A stretch of DNA of 55,022 nt from positions 1 to 55,022 of the forward strand of contig JAILQG010000026.1 in NCBI GenBank assembly GCA_024699055.1. Direction: 5' to 3'. This document shows positions 31,691 to 40,448 of this stretch, one piece after another; the first letter of the stretch is position 1; every line of letters begins with the position of its first letter. The notes beneath the pieces were generated by a model, which was given only the letters and a program-made list of their open reading frames with translations, was not told the origin of the DNA and made no database searches. Source of the stretch: Bacteroidales bacterium. Its GTDB lineage: Bacteria > Bacteroidota > Bacteroidia > Bacteroidales > UBA932. The position numbers were made by a program, and so were the translations under genes.

Positions 31691-32998
31691 TTATTTCTGC
31701 CGTAGGTAGATTTGGACCGGGCAGCCTGTCAGCTGGAAGTTTTCGCGAAGCTGGTTTTCGAGGAAGCGCTTGTACGGTTCTTTCACGTACTGCGGCAGGT
31801 TGCAGAAGAACGCGAAGGCCGGGAACTTCGTTGGCAGCTGGGTGATATACTTGATTTTGACGTATTTGCCCTTCCAGGCCGGGGGAGGAGTTTCCTGCAG
31901 GATGGGCAGCAGGGCTTCGTTGAGGCGGGCGGTGGGGATCCTGCGGGAATAGTTCTCGCTCACCGTGGCCACCGCGTCCAGTACGTCCTGGATACGCTGC
32001 ATCTTGGTTACCGAGGTGAATACGATGGGAACGTCGTCGAACGGTGCAAGCCTCTCTCTCAGCGACTTGGTGTACTCGTTCAGGGTTTTGGAGTCCTTGA
32101 TGAACAGGTCCCATTTGTTCACCACCAGCACGCAGCCCTTGCGGTTGCGGATGATGAGGTTCCAGATGTTCATGTCCTGGGCCTCCATGCCGGAGGTGGC
32201 GTCTATCATCATCACGCAGATATCCGAATGCTCTATGGCCCTGATGGAGCGCATGACCGAGTAGAATTCGAGATCCTCGTTCACCTTGGCCTTCTTGCGT
32301 ATGCCGGCGGTGTCGACCAGCATGAATTCGTGGCCGAACTTGTTGTAATGGGTTTCGATGCTGTCGCGGGTGGTGCCGGCGACTGGGGTGACTATGTTCC
32401 TCTCCTCCCCGAGCAGGGCGTTGGTGAGGGAGGATTTGCCCACGTTGGGCTTTCCGACTATGGCCACCCTGGGCAGTCCGGCGTACGGGTCGGCCTCGTC
32501 CTTCTCTTCGGGAAGGGCCTTAACAACCGCGTCCATGAGGTCGCCGGTGCCGCTGCCGTTGGCCGCGGAGATGCTGAACACGTCGCCGAGGCCCAGGCTG
32601 TAGAACTGATAGGAGTCGTACATCTTTTCGCCGGTATCCACCTTGTTCACACACAGGATAACGGGCTTCTTGCTCCTGCGGAGCACGTCCGCGATTCCGG
32701 CGTCGTAGTCGGTAACGCCGGTGCCGGCCTCCACCATGAAGATGATTACGTCGGCTTCATCGATGGCAATGGCCACCTGACGGCGTATGGCGGCTTCGAA
32801 AACGTCTTCGGAACCAACTGCATAGCCGCCGGTGTCGACGACCGAGAATTCCCGGCCGTTCCAGTCGGACCTGCCGTAATGGCGGTCGCGGGTCACTCCG
32901 GAGGTGTCGTCGACTATGGCCTGCCTCATGCCTACGAGACGGTTGAAAAGGGTGCTCTTGCCCACGTTGGGGCGGCCTACTATGGCTACTAAACTCAT
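31691..32998 (-). CDS. der: Ribosome biogenesis GTPase Der (EngA)
   Basis: 435 residues with two tandem GTPase domains, the defining feature of Der, which acts in 50S subunit assembly. Domain 1: G1 [12 protein letters not shown]3 DTGG, G4 NKVD. Domain 2: G1 [12 protein letters not shown]3 DTAG, G4 NKWD. A C-terminal KH-like domain follows ([29 protein letters not shown]). Length is normal. It is the last gene of a long minus-strand operon; its start overlaps the small membrane protein by 4 nt, and it meets the kinase gene stop-to-stop with no spacer and no obvious hairpin. Confidence 0.97.
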   Translation of the reverse strand: MSLVAIVGRPNVGKSTLFNRLVGMRQAIVDDTSGVTRDRHYGRSDWNGREFSVVDTGGYAVGSEDVFEAAIRRQVAIAIDEADVIIFMVEAGTGVTDYDAGIADVLRRSKKPVILCVNKVDTGEKMYDSYQFYSLGLGDVFSISAANGSGTGDLMDAVVKALPEEKDEADPYAGLPRVAIVGKPNVGKSSLTNALLGEERNIVTPVAGTTRDSIETHYNKFGHEFMLVDTAGIRKKAKVNEDLEFYSVMRSIRAIEHSDICVMMIDATSGMEAQDMNIWNLIIRNRKGCVLVVNKWDLFIKDSKTLNEYTKSLRERLAPFDDVPIVFTSVTKMQRIQDVLDAVATVSENYSRRIPTARLNEALLPILQETPPPAWKGKYVKIKYITQLPTKFPAFAFFCNLPQYVKEPYKRFLENQLRENFQLTGCPVQIYLRQK

Positions 32999-33261
32999 TG
33001 TCTTGTCTGTTTTTCCAAATCAAAAAAAGCGCATCCTTTGCAGGAGGCAGAATAATTGCCGTCGCACTGTATGCCCGAAGCCCGGGTACCTTTACCTTGA
33101 AGAGCGGCGTCTTCGTGCCGGTAGCAGCTGATACCCCTCTTTTTCAGTTCGGGGTTGTCGTCGATATCGGAGCTCGGGAACTTTCTGCCGAAAAGTATTC
33201 CCACGCACATGACCGCGACGCAGAATGCCACGAGTATGACCGCCGCCAGGAAGACCTTCAT
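32995..33261 (-). CDS. Small membrane protein with cysteine motif, unknown function
   Basis: 88 residues. One N-terminal TM segment (~3-24) contains two Cys (14, 19). A hydrophilic tail carries Cys46, Cys66, Cys74 and Cys77, the last two as CKGC. It resembles small (~65-90 aa) Bacteroidota proteins annotated only as membrane or secreted, whose tails hold clustered Cys that might bind metal or an Fe-S cluster. It lies 3 nt after prs and overlaps der by 4 nt, so it is clearly translated as part of the operon. No function can be assigned from the sequence. Confidence 0.75.
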   Translation of the reverse strand: MKVFLAAVILVAFCVAVMCVGILFGRKFPSSDIDDNPELKKRGISCYRHEDAALQGKGTRASGIQCDGNYSASCKGCAFFDLEKQTRQ

Positions 33262-33264
33262 ATA

Positions 33265-34266
33265 CTAATAGTCCTGGTGGAAGACGGGGCTGATGGGTTC
33301 GTACATATACACGTTGCGCATCATCATCGCAAAGAGCTCCGACATGCTCACCACGTGGATCTTGCTTGACTTGTCGAGCTTTCCGGCGGGCTGGGGCACG
33401 GTGTCGGTGACATAGACCTCGTCGATGTCGGAGGATTCTATCTTCTCCACTCCGTTGCCGCTCAGGAGGGCGTGGGTGGCGCAGGCGCGGACGCTGGAGG
33501 CTCCCTGCTTCTTGAGCTCGGTCGCGGCCTTGCAGAGCGTGCCGGCGGTATCGATTATGTCGTCCACGATCACTACGTCCCTGCCTTCGACGTCGCCGAT
33601 GACCCTGATGGTGTCGACTTCGTTCTGCACCTTGCGGGTCTTGTGGCAGATGATGATGGGGGGTTCTTCGCCGGACAGCTTCTTGATGGTGTTGGCGTAG
33701 AAGTTAGCCCTCTTGGAACCGCCTATGTCGGGGGAAGCGATGGAGAGGTTGGGCAGCTTGAGCTCCTGGATGACCTGGATGAACAGGTTGCTGGCCATGA
33801 GATGGTCTACCGGGATGTCGAAGAAGCCCTGGATCTGGTCGGCATGGAGGTCGCAGGTCATGATGCGGTCGGCACCCGCGGCCCTGAGCAGATTGGCCAC
33901 CACCTTGGCGCCGATGCTGGTGCGGGGCTTGTCCTTGCGGTCCTGGCGCGCCCATCCGAAATACGGGCACACCACTATGACCTTGGAGGCGGAGGCACGC
34001 TTTGCAGCATCGATGCAGAGGAGCAGTTCCATGAGGTTGTCGGACGGAGCGATGGTGCTCTGGATGAGGAATACCGTGGCACCGCGCACGCTGTCGTGGT
34101 AGTACGGCTGGAATTCACCGTCCGAGAAATGCTTGACCTCGAGATTGCCGAGCCGGACCTTGTCCTCGTCGTCGATGTCGAGTTTCTTCAGACGCCTGAC
34201 TACTTTTTCCGCGAAAGCCCTGGACGCATCGCAGGTGAAAACCATCATTCTGTGTTCGTGTTGCAT
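33265..34266 (-). CDS. prs: Ribose-phosphate pyrophosphokinase
   Basis: 333 residues. It makes PRPP from ribose-5-phosphate and ATP for nucleotide, histidine and NAD synthesis. Motifs: VKHFSDGEFQPYYHDSVRG, PYFGWARQDRK (ATP flexible loop), CDLHADQIQGFF, and the PRPP-binding loop DVVIVDDIIDTAGTLCKAA. The N-terminus MQHEHRMMVFTCDASRAFA differs from the usual xxKxFSGxxSxxLA form, but the catalytic parts are standard. It lies between engB (12 nt) and the small membrane protein (3 nt). Confidence 0.95.
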   Translation of the reverse strand: MQHEHRMMVFTCDASRAFAEKVVRRLKKLDIDDEDKVRLGNLEVKHFSDGEFQPYYHDSVRGATVFLIQSTIAPSDNLMELLLCIDAAKRASASKVIVVCPYFGWARQDRKDKPRTSIGAKVVANLLRAAGADRIMTCDLHADQIQGFFDIPVDHLMASNLFIQVIQELKLPNLSIASPDIGGSKRANFYANTIKKLSGEEPPIIICHKTRKVQNEVDTIRVIGDVEGRDVVIVDDIIDTAGTLCKAATELKKQGASSVRACATHALLSGNGVEKIESSDIDEVYVTDTVPQPAGKLDKSSKIHVVSMSELFAMMMRNVYMYEPISPVFHQDY

Positions 34267-34278
34267 AATGCTATATGA

Positions 34279-34890
34279 TTAATTCTTTTTTGCCTTGAGG
34301 GTGTCGAGGACGGAGCCTATGTAGGAGATGAGCTCTTCGCGGCCCCGGCCATCCTGCGAAGAGGTGGTGAATACCGGAGGGAGCTCTTCCCAGCGGGTGG
34401 AGAGCATGGCCGCGTTGCGGGCTATCTGCGCCGTTAGCGCGTCAGGCCCCATTTTGTCGCATTTGGTGTAGACCAGGGCGAAGGGCACCCCGGCTTCGCC
34501 GAGGGAGTTGATGAAATCGAAATCGTTCTGCTGGATGTCGTGACGGGAGTCGACGAGCACGAACAGCAGCACCAGTTCGGAGGATTTTTCGAGATAGTCG
34601 TAGATGATTTTCCTGAGCGCTTCGCGCTCCTTCTGGGACATGCGGGCGAAACCGTAGCCGGGCAGGTCGACCAGATACCAGGAGTCGTTGATCAGGAAGT
34701 GGTTGACCAGCTTGGTCTTGCCGGGAGTGGATGAAGTTTTGGCCAGCCCCCTTACCCCAGTGAGGGAGTTGATGAGGGAGGATTTGCCTACGTTGGAACG
34801 GCCTATGAAAGCAAACTCGGGCAGCCTTTTCGAAGGCCGCTGATCCACTCTTGTGCTGCTGCCTGCGAAAGTTGCCCGTGTGATTTTCAT
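34279..34890 (-). CDS. engB: Ribosome biogenesis GTP-binding protein EngB (YsxC/YihA)
   Basis: 203 residues from the ATG at 34890; a TTG three codons upstream overlaps the promoter. A single GTPase domain: G1 GRSNVGKSSLINSLTG, switch region KTSSTPGKTKLVNHF, G3 DLPGYGFA, G4 YTKCDK, and TSSQDGRG as G5. It is needed for 50S assembly. A TATATTTG box (34904-34897) sits 6 nt upstream of the ATG, predicting a leaderless internal transcript for engB-prs-small protein-der within the longer operon. Confidence 0.95.
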   Translation of the reverse strand: MKITRATFAGSSTRVDQRPSKRLPEFAFIGRSNVGKSSLINSLTGVRGLAKTSSTPGKTKLVNHFLINDSWYLVDLPGYGFARMSQKEREALRKIIYDYLEKSSELVLLFVLVDSRHDIQQNDFDFINSLGEAGVPFALVYTKCDKMGPDALTAQIARNAAMLSTRWEELPPVFTTSSQDGRGREELISYIGSVLDTLKAKKN

Positions 34891-34896
34891 AACATG

Positions 34897-34928
34897 CAAA
34901 TATAACTAATTTTCGGTATAATACCGAA
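34897..34928 (-). promoter_or_regulatory. Internal promoter and palindrome upstream of engB
   Basis: Minus-strand TATATTTG (34904-34897) is a perfect -7 box. The expected -33 region only offers TTCG. A 17-nt perfect palindrome TTCGGTATAATACCGAA (34912-34928) lies in the promoter spacer and overlaps the upstream gene's 3' end. It is a candidate operator. Confidence 0.5.
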
Positions 34929-36237
34929 CCATATTTTCAATCGCGCGCGAGCACACCGGACAGAAACGCTCGCACTCGTTTATCTTCATGCGGCACTCCT
35001 GGACGGGCCTGTAGACGCCTTTGGACTGATATCCGCCGCCTTCATACACGCCGAGCTTGATGTTGAGGGCGTTTTTCTGCTCGTTATTGAGATCTTTCCA
35101 TATCTTACGGACGTCCACGCCGGCCCATTCGGGGTCGGGCTTGGTGGGGATTGCCGTGCCCTGGGGCAGCATGTCGCTCCATTTGCTCTTGAAATCGGTG
35201 AGGGTGGTGATGTTGGGCTCCCACGGCTCCACTTTAGCGGGATAGCTGGTGGAGTACTGGTCGTCGTAGAAATACTCGTCCGCCAGGCCTGCGAACTCGT
35301 GGCCGAATTCGTGCACCAGAACCTGTTCGAAAGTGGGATGGTCGCTGGCCGCGAGGGTCACCGAGTTGTAGATTCCGCCGCCGCCGTAATTGGGCGTGTT
35401 CACCAGCACGATTATGTGTTCGAAGGGGATGCCGGCCAGCTGGAAATACAACTGCCTCATGTTGGAGGTGGTGAGGTAACGGTCGGTATAGAAAGTGTCG
35501 TAATGGCTTGACAGACAAGTGTTTCTCCATGTGCTGTCGTGAGGGACGCTCACCCCGGAGTCGTCCGAGACCGCCGCCACCGCCACAAAGTTGAACTTGT
35601 TGGCGAGGCTCTTGAACGGCTCGTGGCCCGTAATGGCCTCCACCGCCCTGACGGCGTCCGCATAGAACTTGCCCATGTCGTATTGCGAGTAGCCGTCGCC
35701 GACGATTGCGACATCTATGTTGTCGGCGCAGTATCCGCCTCCCAGGATCTGCCTGTAGGCGTTGCGGGGCTTGAGTGGCCTGATGAGGATGTCGGCCGGG
35801 TCGACGGGATGGGTCATCCGGCAGGTGACCTTGCGGTATTTGTCCATCAGGGTGACGGTCACCGTGACGGGCTTTTTGGGCCAGGGAACCTGGAAGCAGT
35901 TCTCGAAGCCCTTTTCAGTGGTAGTGGCCTCCTCTGTGTTCTGCCATTCCTGGAACAGGGAAGAGAAGGAGTTGCAGTACAGCAGCCTGCCGGTGGCGGC
36001 GTCGCTCACCGAGATTTCCCCGTTTCCGGCCAGCAGGGGCTTCTCGAGATGGGAGCGCCGTCCCGCCCAGGTTTCAGTGCGGTAGGCTTCCAGGAACGCG
36101 ATGTGCTGGGTTTTGGAAGTGCCGGAGAAAATATAGTCGAGCCTGAGGGTGGCGTTCTCGAAGTAGTCGTCGAAGCCGTCGGCAAACGACGATACGCCCA
36201 CGAGCAGAGCCGCGAGCAGAAGCAGAGTCTTTTTCAT
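34906..36237 (-). CDS. M64-family secreted zinc metallopeptidase
   Basis: 443 residues with a signal peptide (~1-19, LLVGVSSFAD). The zinc site is HEFGHEFAGLADEYF (His309, Glu310, His313, with Asp320 as probable third ligand), the HExxHxxxxxxD form of the IgA-peptidase M64 family. Supporting motifs are VAIVGDGYSQYDMGKFYADA and NFVAVAAVSDDSGVSVP, and a Cys-rich tail (ECERFCPVCSRAIE). The N-terminal ~150 residues form a β-domain usual in Bacteroidales members. The founding member cleaves human IgA1, but most homologues have unknown substrates. It starts 1 nt after the LysM gene's stop. Confidence 0.9.
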   Translation of the reverse strand: MKKTLLLLAALLVGVSSFADGFDDYFENATLRLDYIFSGTSKTQHIAFLEAYRTETWAGRRSHLEKPLLAGNGEISVSDAATGRLLYCNSFSSLFQEWQNTEEATTTEKGFENCFQVPWPKKPVTVTVTLMDKYRKVTCRMTHPVDPADILIRPLKPRNAYRQILGGGYCADNIDVAIVGDGYSQYDMGKFYADAVRAVEAITGHEPFKSLANKFNFVAVAAVSDDSGVSVPHDSTWRNTCLSSHYDTFYTDRYLTTSNMRQLYFQLAGIPFEHIIVLVNTPNYGGGGIYNSVTLAASDHPTFEQVLVHEFGHEFAGLADEYFYDDQYSTSYPAKVEPWEPNITTLTDFKSKWSDMLPQGTAIPTKPDPEWAGVDVRKIWKDLNNEQKNALNIKLGVYEGGGYQSKGVYRPVQECRMKINECERFCPVCSRAIENMVRYYTEN

Positions 36238-36238
36238 C

Positions 36239-37789
36239 TTATTGAAGAACTACTTGATAATCAGGAGTGTAGATGACGCGGCGCACGGCGGTGTTGACCT
36301 GCCCGGCACCCTCCCGGTCTTTGAATCCGAAGTTGGCCTGGAGCCCGCTCCAGCCGTTGTCGGGGAGCCTGTAGAACCAGCCGCGCCCGAGGGTTGCACA
36401 CATCTTGGTGAAGCAGCTCATGACGTCGTAGCCATGGAAGGCGAAGGAATTGGGCTCGCCTCCGAACAGGGCCCTGTACGAAAGCACGAAAGCCTGTACG
36501 TCAGCGTCCGAGTAGTCGATGTGGTAGGTGGCTGATATGTGGGTTCTGATGTTGTGCAGGTTTTCCGCTTCGACGGTGGCGAAATTGCGGAGCCTGGACG
36601 TGGCGTAGAGCACCACGTTATGCCTTTTGAATGCCAGCACGTTCATGTTGCGGATGGCGTCGTTGACGAAGGACTCGTTCTCGGAGGCGAGCAGGAACCT
36701 GGTGGTTCCGCCGTTGCTGGCGTGACTTAGGAACGACGACTGGATGCGGGTGCCCTCGAGCATGCCGTAGCTTATGGTGGAGTAGCGGCGGCCGGAAGAC
36801 TGCAGTTCGGACAGGATTGCGGAAATGTTATCGGTGAGCGGCTTGCCGCTTTCAATCACCACTACGAGCGAATCGCCCGGCGCCATCTCGTCGAGAGCCC
36901 AGCGGACGGCGTCCCTTGCCTGTTCGGAAGACGGGGAGGGAGCCTGCACTATCTGAAGGGAGTCGGCCAGGGCGGCGTTCTTAGGCTCCAGCGGCGAGAT
37001 AATGCATTTGTTTGACGGACAAAGGGATACAGCGTCGATTACGTGTTCCCTGGAGATGGGGCCTATGATGACGTCGGCATCTTCCAGCATGGACGACTTG
37101 ATGTCTCCGCCGGCTCCGATGTCATAGGTGTGCAGGTCGATGCCGAGCCCGGCATTGCCCAGGTCGCGGGCGGCGAGAAGCACGCCTGAGTAGAAATCGC
37201 GGCTGTTGGAATCGGCCGTGCCGGAGGCGTTGAACGGGAGGAGCACCGCAACGGATATCCTCTCGGGAATCTGGTTCATGTAGAATACCGAGTCGGCGTA
37301 ACGCTGCGGGTCGGTGTCGAAGGAATAGTCCCTCGAGCCGGGGAACAGCGCCCTGTGGTCGATCAGGGTGTCGGCCTCCGCGGCCTCCTGCATGTAAGCC
37401 TCGTCTTCCGCGGTCTTCATGTGGCTGGGGACGGCCGTCATGTCCGGTTCGTCCATCTGACTCTGCTCTTCAATCTGCTCCTGCACGGCAGGTGCAGCCT
37501 CCTGTGGGAGGGCCTGTACGTCAGGGATGAACAGGACGTCGCCGATTTTCAGCCCCCTTTTCTCAAGGTCGAGCTTCTGGTTGGCTTCGATGATGTCGCG
37601 GACGGTCACCCCATAGGCCTTGCTGATGGAAAACAGGGTCTGCTTCGCGGTAACCACATGGGCGAAAAATGGTTTTCCGTCCACGAGGACCTTGTCCTTC
37701 GATATCTCTATTTCGGGAACCTGGTAATCCTGTGCCGCGACTGGCAGCGCAAGGGCCGAAAGGAGGAGAAGTATGGCGATTCTTTTCAT
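36239..37789 (-). CDS. LysM domain fused to a periplasmic receptor-like (ABC substrate-binding) domain
   Basis: 516 residues with a signal peptide (~1-19, LPVAAQD). Residues ~43-90 are a LysM peptidoglycan-binding domain (HVVTAKQTLFSISKAYGVTV, then LKIGDVLFIP). An acidic Glu/Gln-rich linker follows (~93-150). Residues ~175-516 resemble a type I periplasmic binding fold (ISVAVLLPFNASGTADSNSR, DFYSGVLLAARDLG, DADVIIGPISREHVIDAVSL). No permease is nearby, so transport is unlikely; the LysM would hold the receptor-like lobe on the wall. The 3' end is close-packed with the M64 gene and the 5' end overlaps the glycosyltransferase by 4 nt. Confidence 0.85.
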   Translation of the reverse strand: MKRIAILLLLSALALPVAAQDYQVPEIEISKDKVLVDGKPFFAHVVTAKQTLFSISKAYGVTVRDIIEANQKLDLEKRGLKIGDVLFIPDVQALPQEAAPAVQEQIEEQSQMDEPDMTAVPSHMKTAEDEAYMQEAAEADTLIDHRALFPGSRDYSFDTDPQRYADSVFYMNQIPERISVAVLLPFNASGTADSNSRDFYSGVLLAARDLGNAGLGIDLHTYDIGAGGDIKSSMLEDADVIIGPISREHVIDAVSLCPSNKCIISPLEPKNAALADSLQIVQAPSPSSEQARDAVRWALDEMAPGDSLVVVIESGKPLTDNISAILSELQSSGRRYSTISYGMLEGTRIQSSFLSHASNGGTTRFLLASENESFVNDAIRNMNVLAFKRHNVVLYATSRLRNFATVEAENLHNIRTHISATYHIDYSDADVQAFVLSYRALFGGEPNSFAFHGYDVMSCFTKMCATLGRGWFYRLPDNGWSGLQANFGFKDREGAGQVNTAVRRVIYTPDYQVVLQ

Positions 37790-38907
37790 AGCGTGTCGCA
37801 GAATTCGAGGAGTCTGTTGCAGAAACTTTGCCAGCTCAGGCGGACGAGTTCTTTTTTGATGTTTTCCCGGCAGCTCTGCTGCAGGCCCGGAGTATCGAAG
37901 AAGCGGAGTATTTCCCTGGAGATGAGCTCCGGTTCGGCCTTTTCGGCAACCAGTCCGGTGCCGGTGTCGCCTATGTCGGCCTTGAGGCTGCCGGTGTCGG
38001 TGACCACCATCGGTACTCCGAAATTGTAGGATACGGCCCTGACGCCGCTCTGGGTGGCGCTGCGGTAGGGGAGCACCGAGAGGTCGGCGCAGGAGAAGAA
38101 GGTCTTCACCCGGGCGTCGCCGATATATTCGGGGAAGCAGTGGATGCGGTTTTTCGCCGTGCTTGCGTCGATTATGGCCTGATACTCGTCGAAGCTGCCG
38201 TAAGGCTCGCCCGCCACGATGAGCTGATAGTCTTCGGGAAGGCTGTCGAAAGCCTTCAGGAGGATGTCCAGGCCCTTGTATTTGCGGATGAGCCCGAAGA
38301 ACAGCAGGTTCTTGCGGCCGTGCTCGAGGCCCAGTGCGGTTTCAGCCTCCTCCCTTGGCAGGGGCTCCCCGAACTGATTGTAGACGGGATGGAAGAGCTC
38401 GGCGATGCGGAATTCGCCGAAATTCTCGAGGGACCGGGTGACTTCATTGCTGAGGGTGACGTGGCCGCTGCATGCGATGAGGAAATACCGGGTGAGCGGC
38501 TTGTCGTAGAAATGCGGTTCGTGGGGAATCACGTTGTGCAGCACCCCCACGACCTTGATGCCTTTTTTGGTAAGGATACCTGCCACCTGACCCAGGGACG
38601 GGCCGAAGAAGGACATCCACCAGTTGATCAGCACCAGGTCGGGCCCCCATTCGAGGATAGCCCGGGCCGTCCTGCTCCAGCTGAACGGATTGATGCTGTC
38701 GAGAAGCCTCTCTGACAGGAACGCAGGTGCCTCATCCCCGGGTGACACGTACTGTGTTTTGCCGGGGAAGAGGAAGGATGGATATTGCCTTTTGAAATTG
38801 AATGCGCGTACTTCGTGCTCTTTCCCGAGCTCGGACAACATGCGCTCGCCGAACTGGGAGATACCGCCCCTGTAGGGGTAGAGGCACGATAGGACGGCTA
38901 TCTTCAT
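37786..38907 (-). CDS. GT4-type glycosyltransferase
   Basis: 373 residues with a two-lobed GT-B layout. The N-lobe begins KIAVLSCLYPYRGGISQFGE with the acceptor-side Gly loop and continues to VVGVLHNVIPHEPHF. The C-lobe begins LLFFGLIRKYKGLDILLKAF and carries YRSATQSGVRAVSYNFGVP, the nucleotide-sugar site where an E-x7-E is usual; the first acidic residue of that motif appears replaced. The donor and acceptor cannot be read from the sequence. It follows the OmpH lipoprotein by 12 nt and overlaps the LysM gene by 4 nt, so a cell-envelope role is probable. Confidence 0.87.
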   Translation of the reverse strand: MKIAVLSCLYPYRGGISQFGERMLSELGKEHEVRAFNFKRQYPSFLFPGKTQYVSPGDEAPAFLSERLLDSINPFSWSRTARAILEWGPDLVLINWWMSFFGPSLGQVAGILTKKGIKVVGVLHNVIPHEPHFYDKPLTRYFLIACSGHVTLSNEVTRSLENFGEFRIAELFHPVYNQFGEPLPREEAETALGLEHGRKNLLFFGLIRKYKGLDILLKAFDSLPEDYQLIVAGEPYGSFDEYQAIIDASTAKNRIHCFPEYIGDARVKTFFSCADLSVLPYRSATQSGVRAVSYNFGVPMVVTDTGSLKADIGDTGTGLVAEKAEPELISREILRFFDTPGLQQSCRENIKKELVRLSWQSFCNRLLEFCDTL

Positions 38908-38919
38908 CGGGGAAGTCGG

Positions 38920-39528
38920 CTACTTCTTTTCGGCCTTGGTCTTGATGTATTCAGCGTTGAGGCCGGCAAGGATATCGTCGGTGACGTCGAGGGTGGAATC
39001 GGCCACGGCTACCGGGGTGGAAAGGATCTGGCCCTGGGTGGCGAGAATCATGGCGAACTTCTTTTCCTCGTTGTACTTCTTGAGGTAGATGTCGATGGCG
39101 TCGGCGAGCTGGTTCATCATAACCTGCTGTTCCTCTGCGATTTCCTGCTGCTTCTGAGCAGCATACTGCTGGAACTCGTTCTGACGCTTCTGCAGATTGG
39201 CGCTCTGGACTTCGGCGGTGCTGGAGGTCATGAGACCCTTGTTTATCTTGTCCTGGAAGGCCTTGATGTCGTTTTCGAGCTTGGTGCCGCGGCGGTTGAC
39301 CTCCTGGTTGATGCTGTTGATCTTGGTTTCTACGACGCTGCGGAGATCGTTTGCCATGTCGTATTCGTCGAGCACCCTGTCGAGGTTGAAGTACACGACG
39401 GAACCTGCTGCTGCAGAGCCGGCTGCGGCCTCGTTCTGGGATTCTTCGGCCGTCTTGGGCTGATTGCAGGATACAGTGAGCGCTGCCGCGAAGGCGAGAA
39501 CGCTGAGGAATAAGGTTGTGCTTTTCAT
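38920..39528 (-). CDS. OmpH/Skp-family lipoprotein
   Basis: 202 residues with lipobox ALTVSC (Cys21) followed by a low-complexity Ala/Ser/Glu linker. Residues ~45-175 are the OmpH/Skp pattern: VVYFNLDRVLDEYDMANDL, then a long coiled coil (~60-160, rich in Gln/Glu/Lys). Skp is a periplasmic chaperone for outer-membrane proteins. A lipid-anchored form differs from the soluble paralog encoded at 43810-44367. It heads the long minus-strand operon with TAACTTTG (39559-39552) as the -7 box. Confidence 0.85.
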   Translation of the reverse strand: MKSTTLFLSVLAFAAALTVSCNQPKTAEESQNEAAAGSAAAGSVVYFNLDRVLDEYDMANDLRSVVETKINSINQEVNRRGTKLENDIKAFQDKINKGLMTSSTAEVQSANLQKRQNEFQQYAAQKQQEIAEEQQVMMNQLADAIDIYLKKYNEEKKFAMILATQGQILSTPVAVADSTLDVTDDILAGLNAEYIKTKAEKK

Positions 39529-39551
39529 ATTTCTTTGTTTGTAATTGTGTG

Positions 39552-39559
39552 CAAAGTTA
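39552..39559 (-). promoter_or_regulatory. Putative -7 box of the OmpH-lipoprotein operon
   Basis: TAACTTTG on the minus strand, ~24 nt before the ATG. The -33 region is only a T-run (about 39580-39583), so the call is moderate. It is divergent from the nadK promoter. Confidence 0.5.
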
Positions 39560-39611
39560 TTTAATTTTACAAAAGTAGTAAAATCCGTGCGGATAATCGT
39601 AAAAATAGTGC

Positions 39612-39619
39612 TAAATTTG
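39612..39619 (+). promoter_or_regulatory. Putative -7 box of the nadK-uppS-bamA operon
   Basis: TAAATTTG ends 10 nt before the nadK ATG, predicting a leader of only ~5 nt. No clear TTTG is present at -33. Confidence 0.45.
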
Positions 39620-39629
39620 ACGACTTTTT

Positions 39630-40448
39630 ATGAAACTCGGCTATTACATCCAAAAAGCAACGCTCGCAGGTGATTCCCGCGTGGAAGCGCTTCTGGAGCG
39701 GCTTGAAGCCGGCGGTGCGTCGCTGTACGCGATCCGCGGGGCGGACAGCCTCCTGGACGGCACCACGATGGTCCTGAGCTTCGGCGGGGACGGCACCTTC
39801 CTGAGCTGCGCGCGCCTGGTGTGCGAAGCCGGTGTGCCAATTCTCGGCGTCAACTTCGGCCGCATGGGTTTCCTTTCCGAAAACCGTGCCGACGACGTTG
39901 CGGGCCCCGTGCTTTCAGGCAATTACAGGGTGGAGGAGCGCACCATGCTCAAGGTTTCCGTCCATGGCGGCGAACCCGAAGGCTTCTGGCCCTACGCCCT
40001 CAACGAGGCCGGGCTTCACCGCAACGGTCCGGAAATGCTGGGGATAGATGCGGAGGTCGGAGACTGGCAGCTTCCCGCCTACTGGGCGGACGGCCTCCTT
40101 GTCGCCACGAGCTCCGGTTCCACCGCCTACAGCCTGAGTGCCGGCGGTCCCATCTGTGCACCCGATGCCGATGTCATCGTAATCAGCCCGGTAGCGCCTC
40201 ACAACCTGAACCTGCGCCCGCTCGTGATTCCCGCTGAATCCCGCGTCACCATGGGGGCCATAGACCGCGGCGGCACGGCCATGCTCGCGCTCGACAACCG
40301 CAGCTATGTCATTCCCCAGGGCGTAAAGGTGGACATATCGGCCGCCCCCTTCAAGCTCAGAAGGGTGTGCATAGGCAAATCGAATTTCATTGACGCCCTG
40401 CGAAGCCGTCTTTTCTGGGGCCAGGACGTCCGAAACATTTCTGAATGA
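39630..40448 (+). CDS. nadK: NAD kinase
   Basis: 272 residues. It phosphorylates NAD to NADP using ATP or polyphosphate, in the cytoplasm. Motifs: VLSFGGDGTFLSCARLV (the GGDGT catalytic loop), GVNFGRMGFLSE, and VATSSGSTAYSLSAGGPI, equivalent to the family's TPTGSTAYSLSAGGP, then PVAPHNLNLRPLVIP. The N-terminal domain is compact, giving a length slightly below the usual ~290. It overlaps uppS by 4 nt and leads the envelope operon nadK-uppS-bamA. Confidence 0.95.
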   Translation: MKLGYYIQKATLAGDSRVEALLERLEAGGASLYAIRGADSLLDGTTMVLSFGGDGTFLSCARLVCEAGVPILGVNFGRMGFLSENRADDVAGPVLSGNYRVEERTMLKVSVHGGEPEGFWPYALNEAGLHRNGPEMLGIDAEVGDWQLPAYWADGLLVATSSGSTAYSLSAGGPICAPDADVIVISPVAPHNLNLRPLVIPAESRVTMGAIDRGGTAMLALDNRSYVIPQGVKVDISAAPFKLRRVCIGKSNFIDALRSRLFWGQDVRNISE

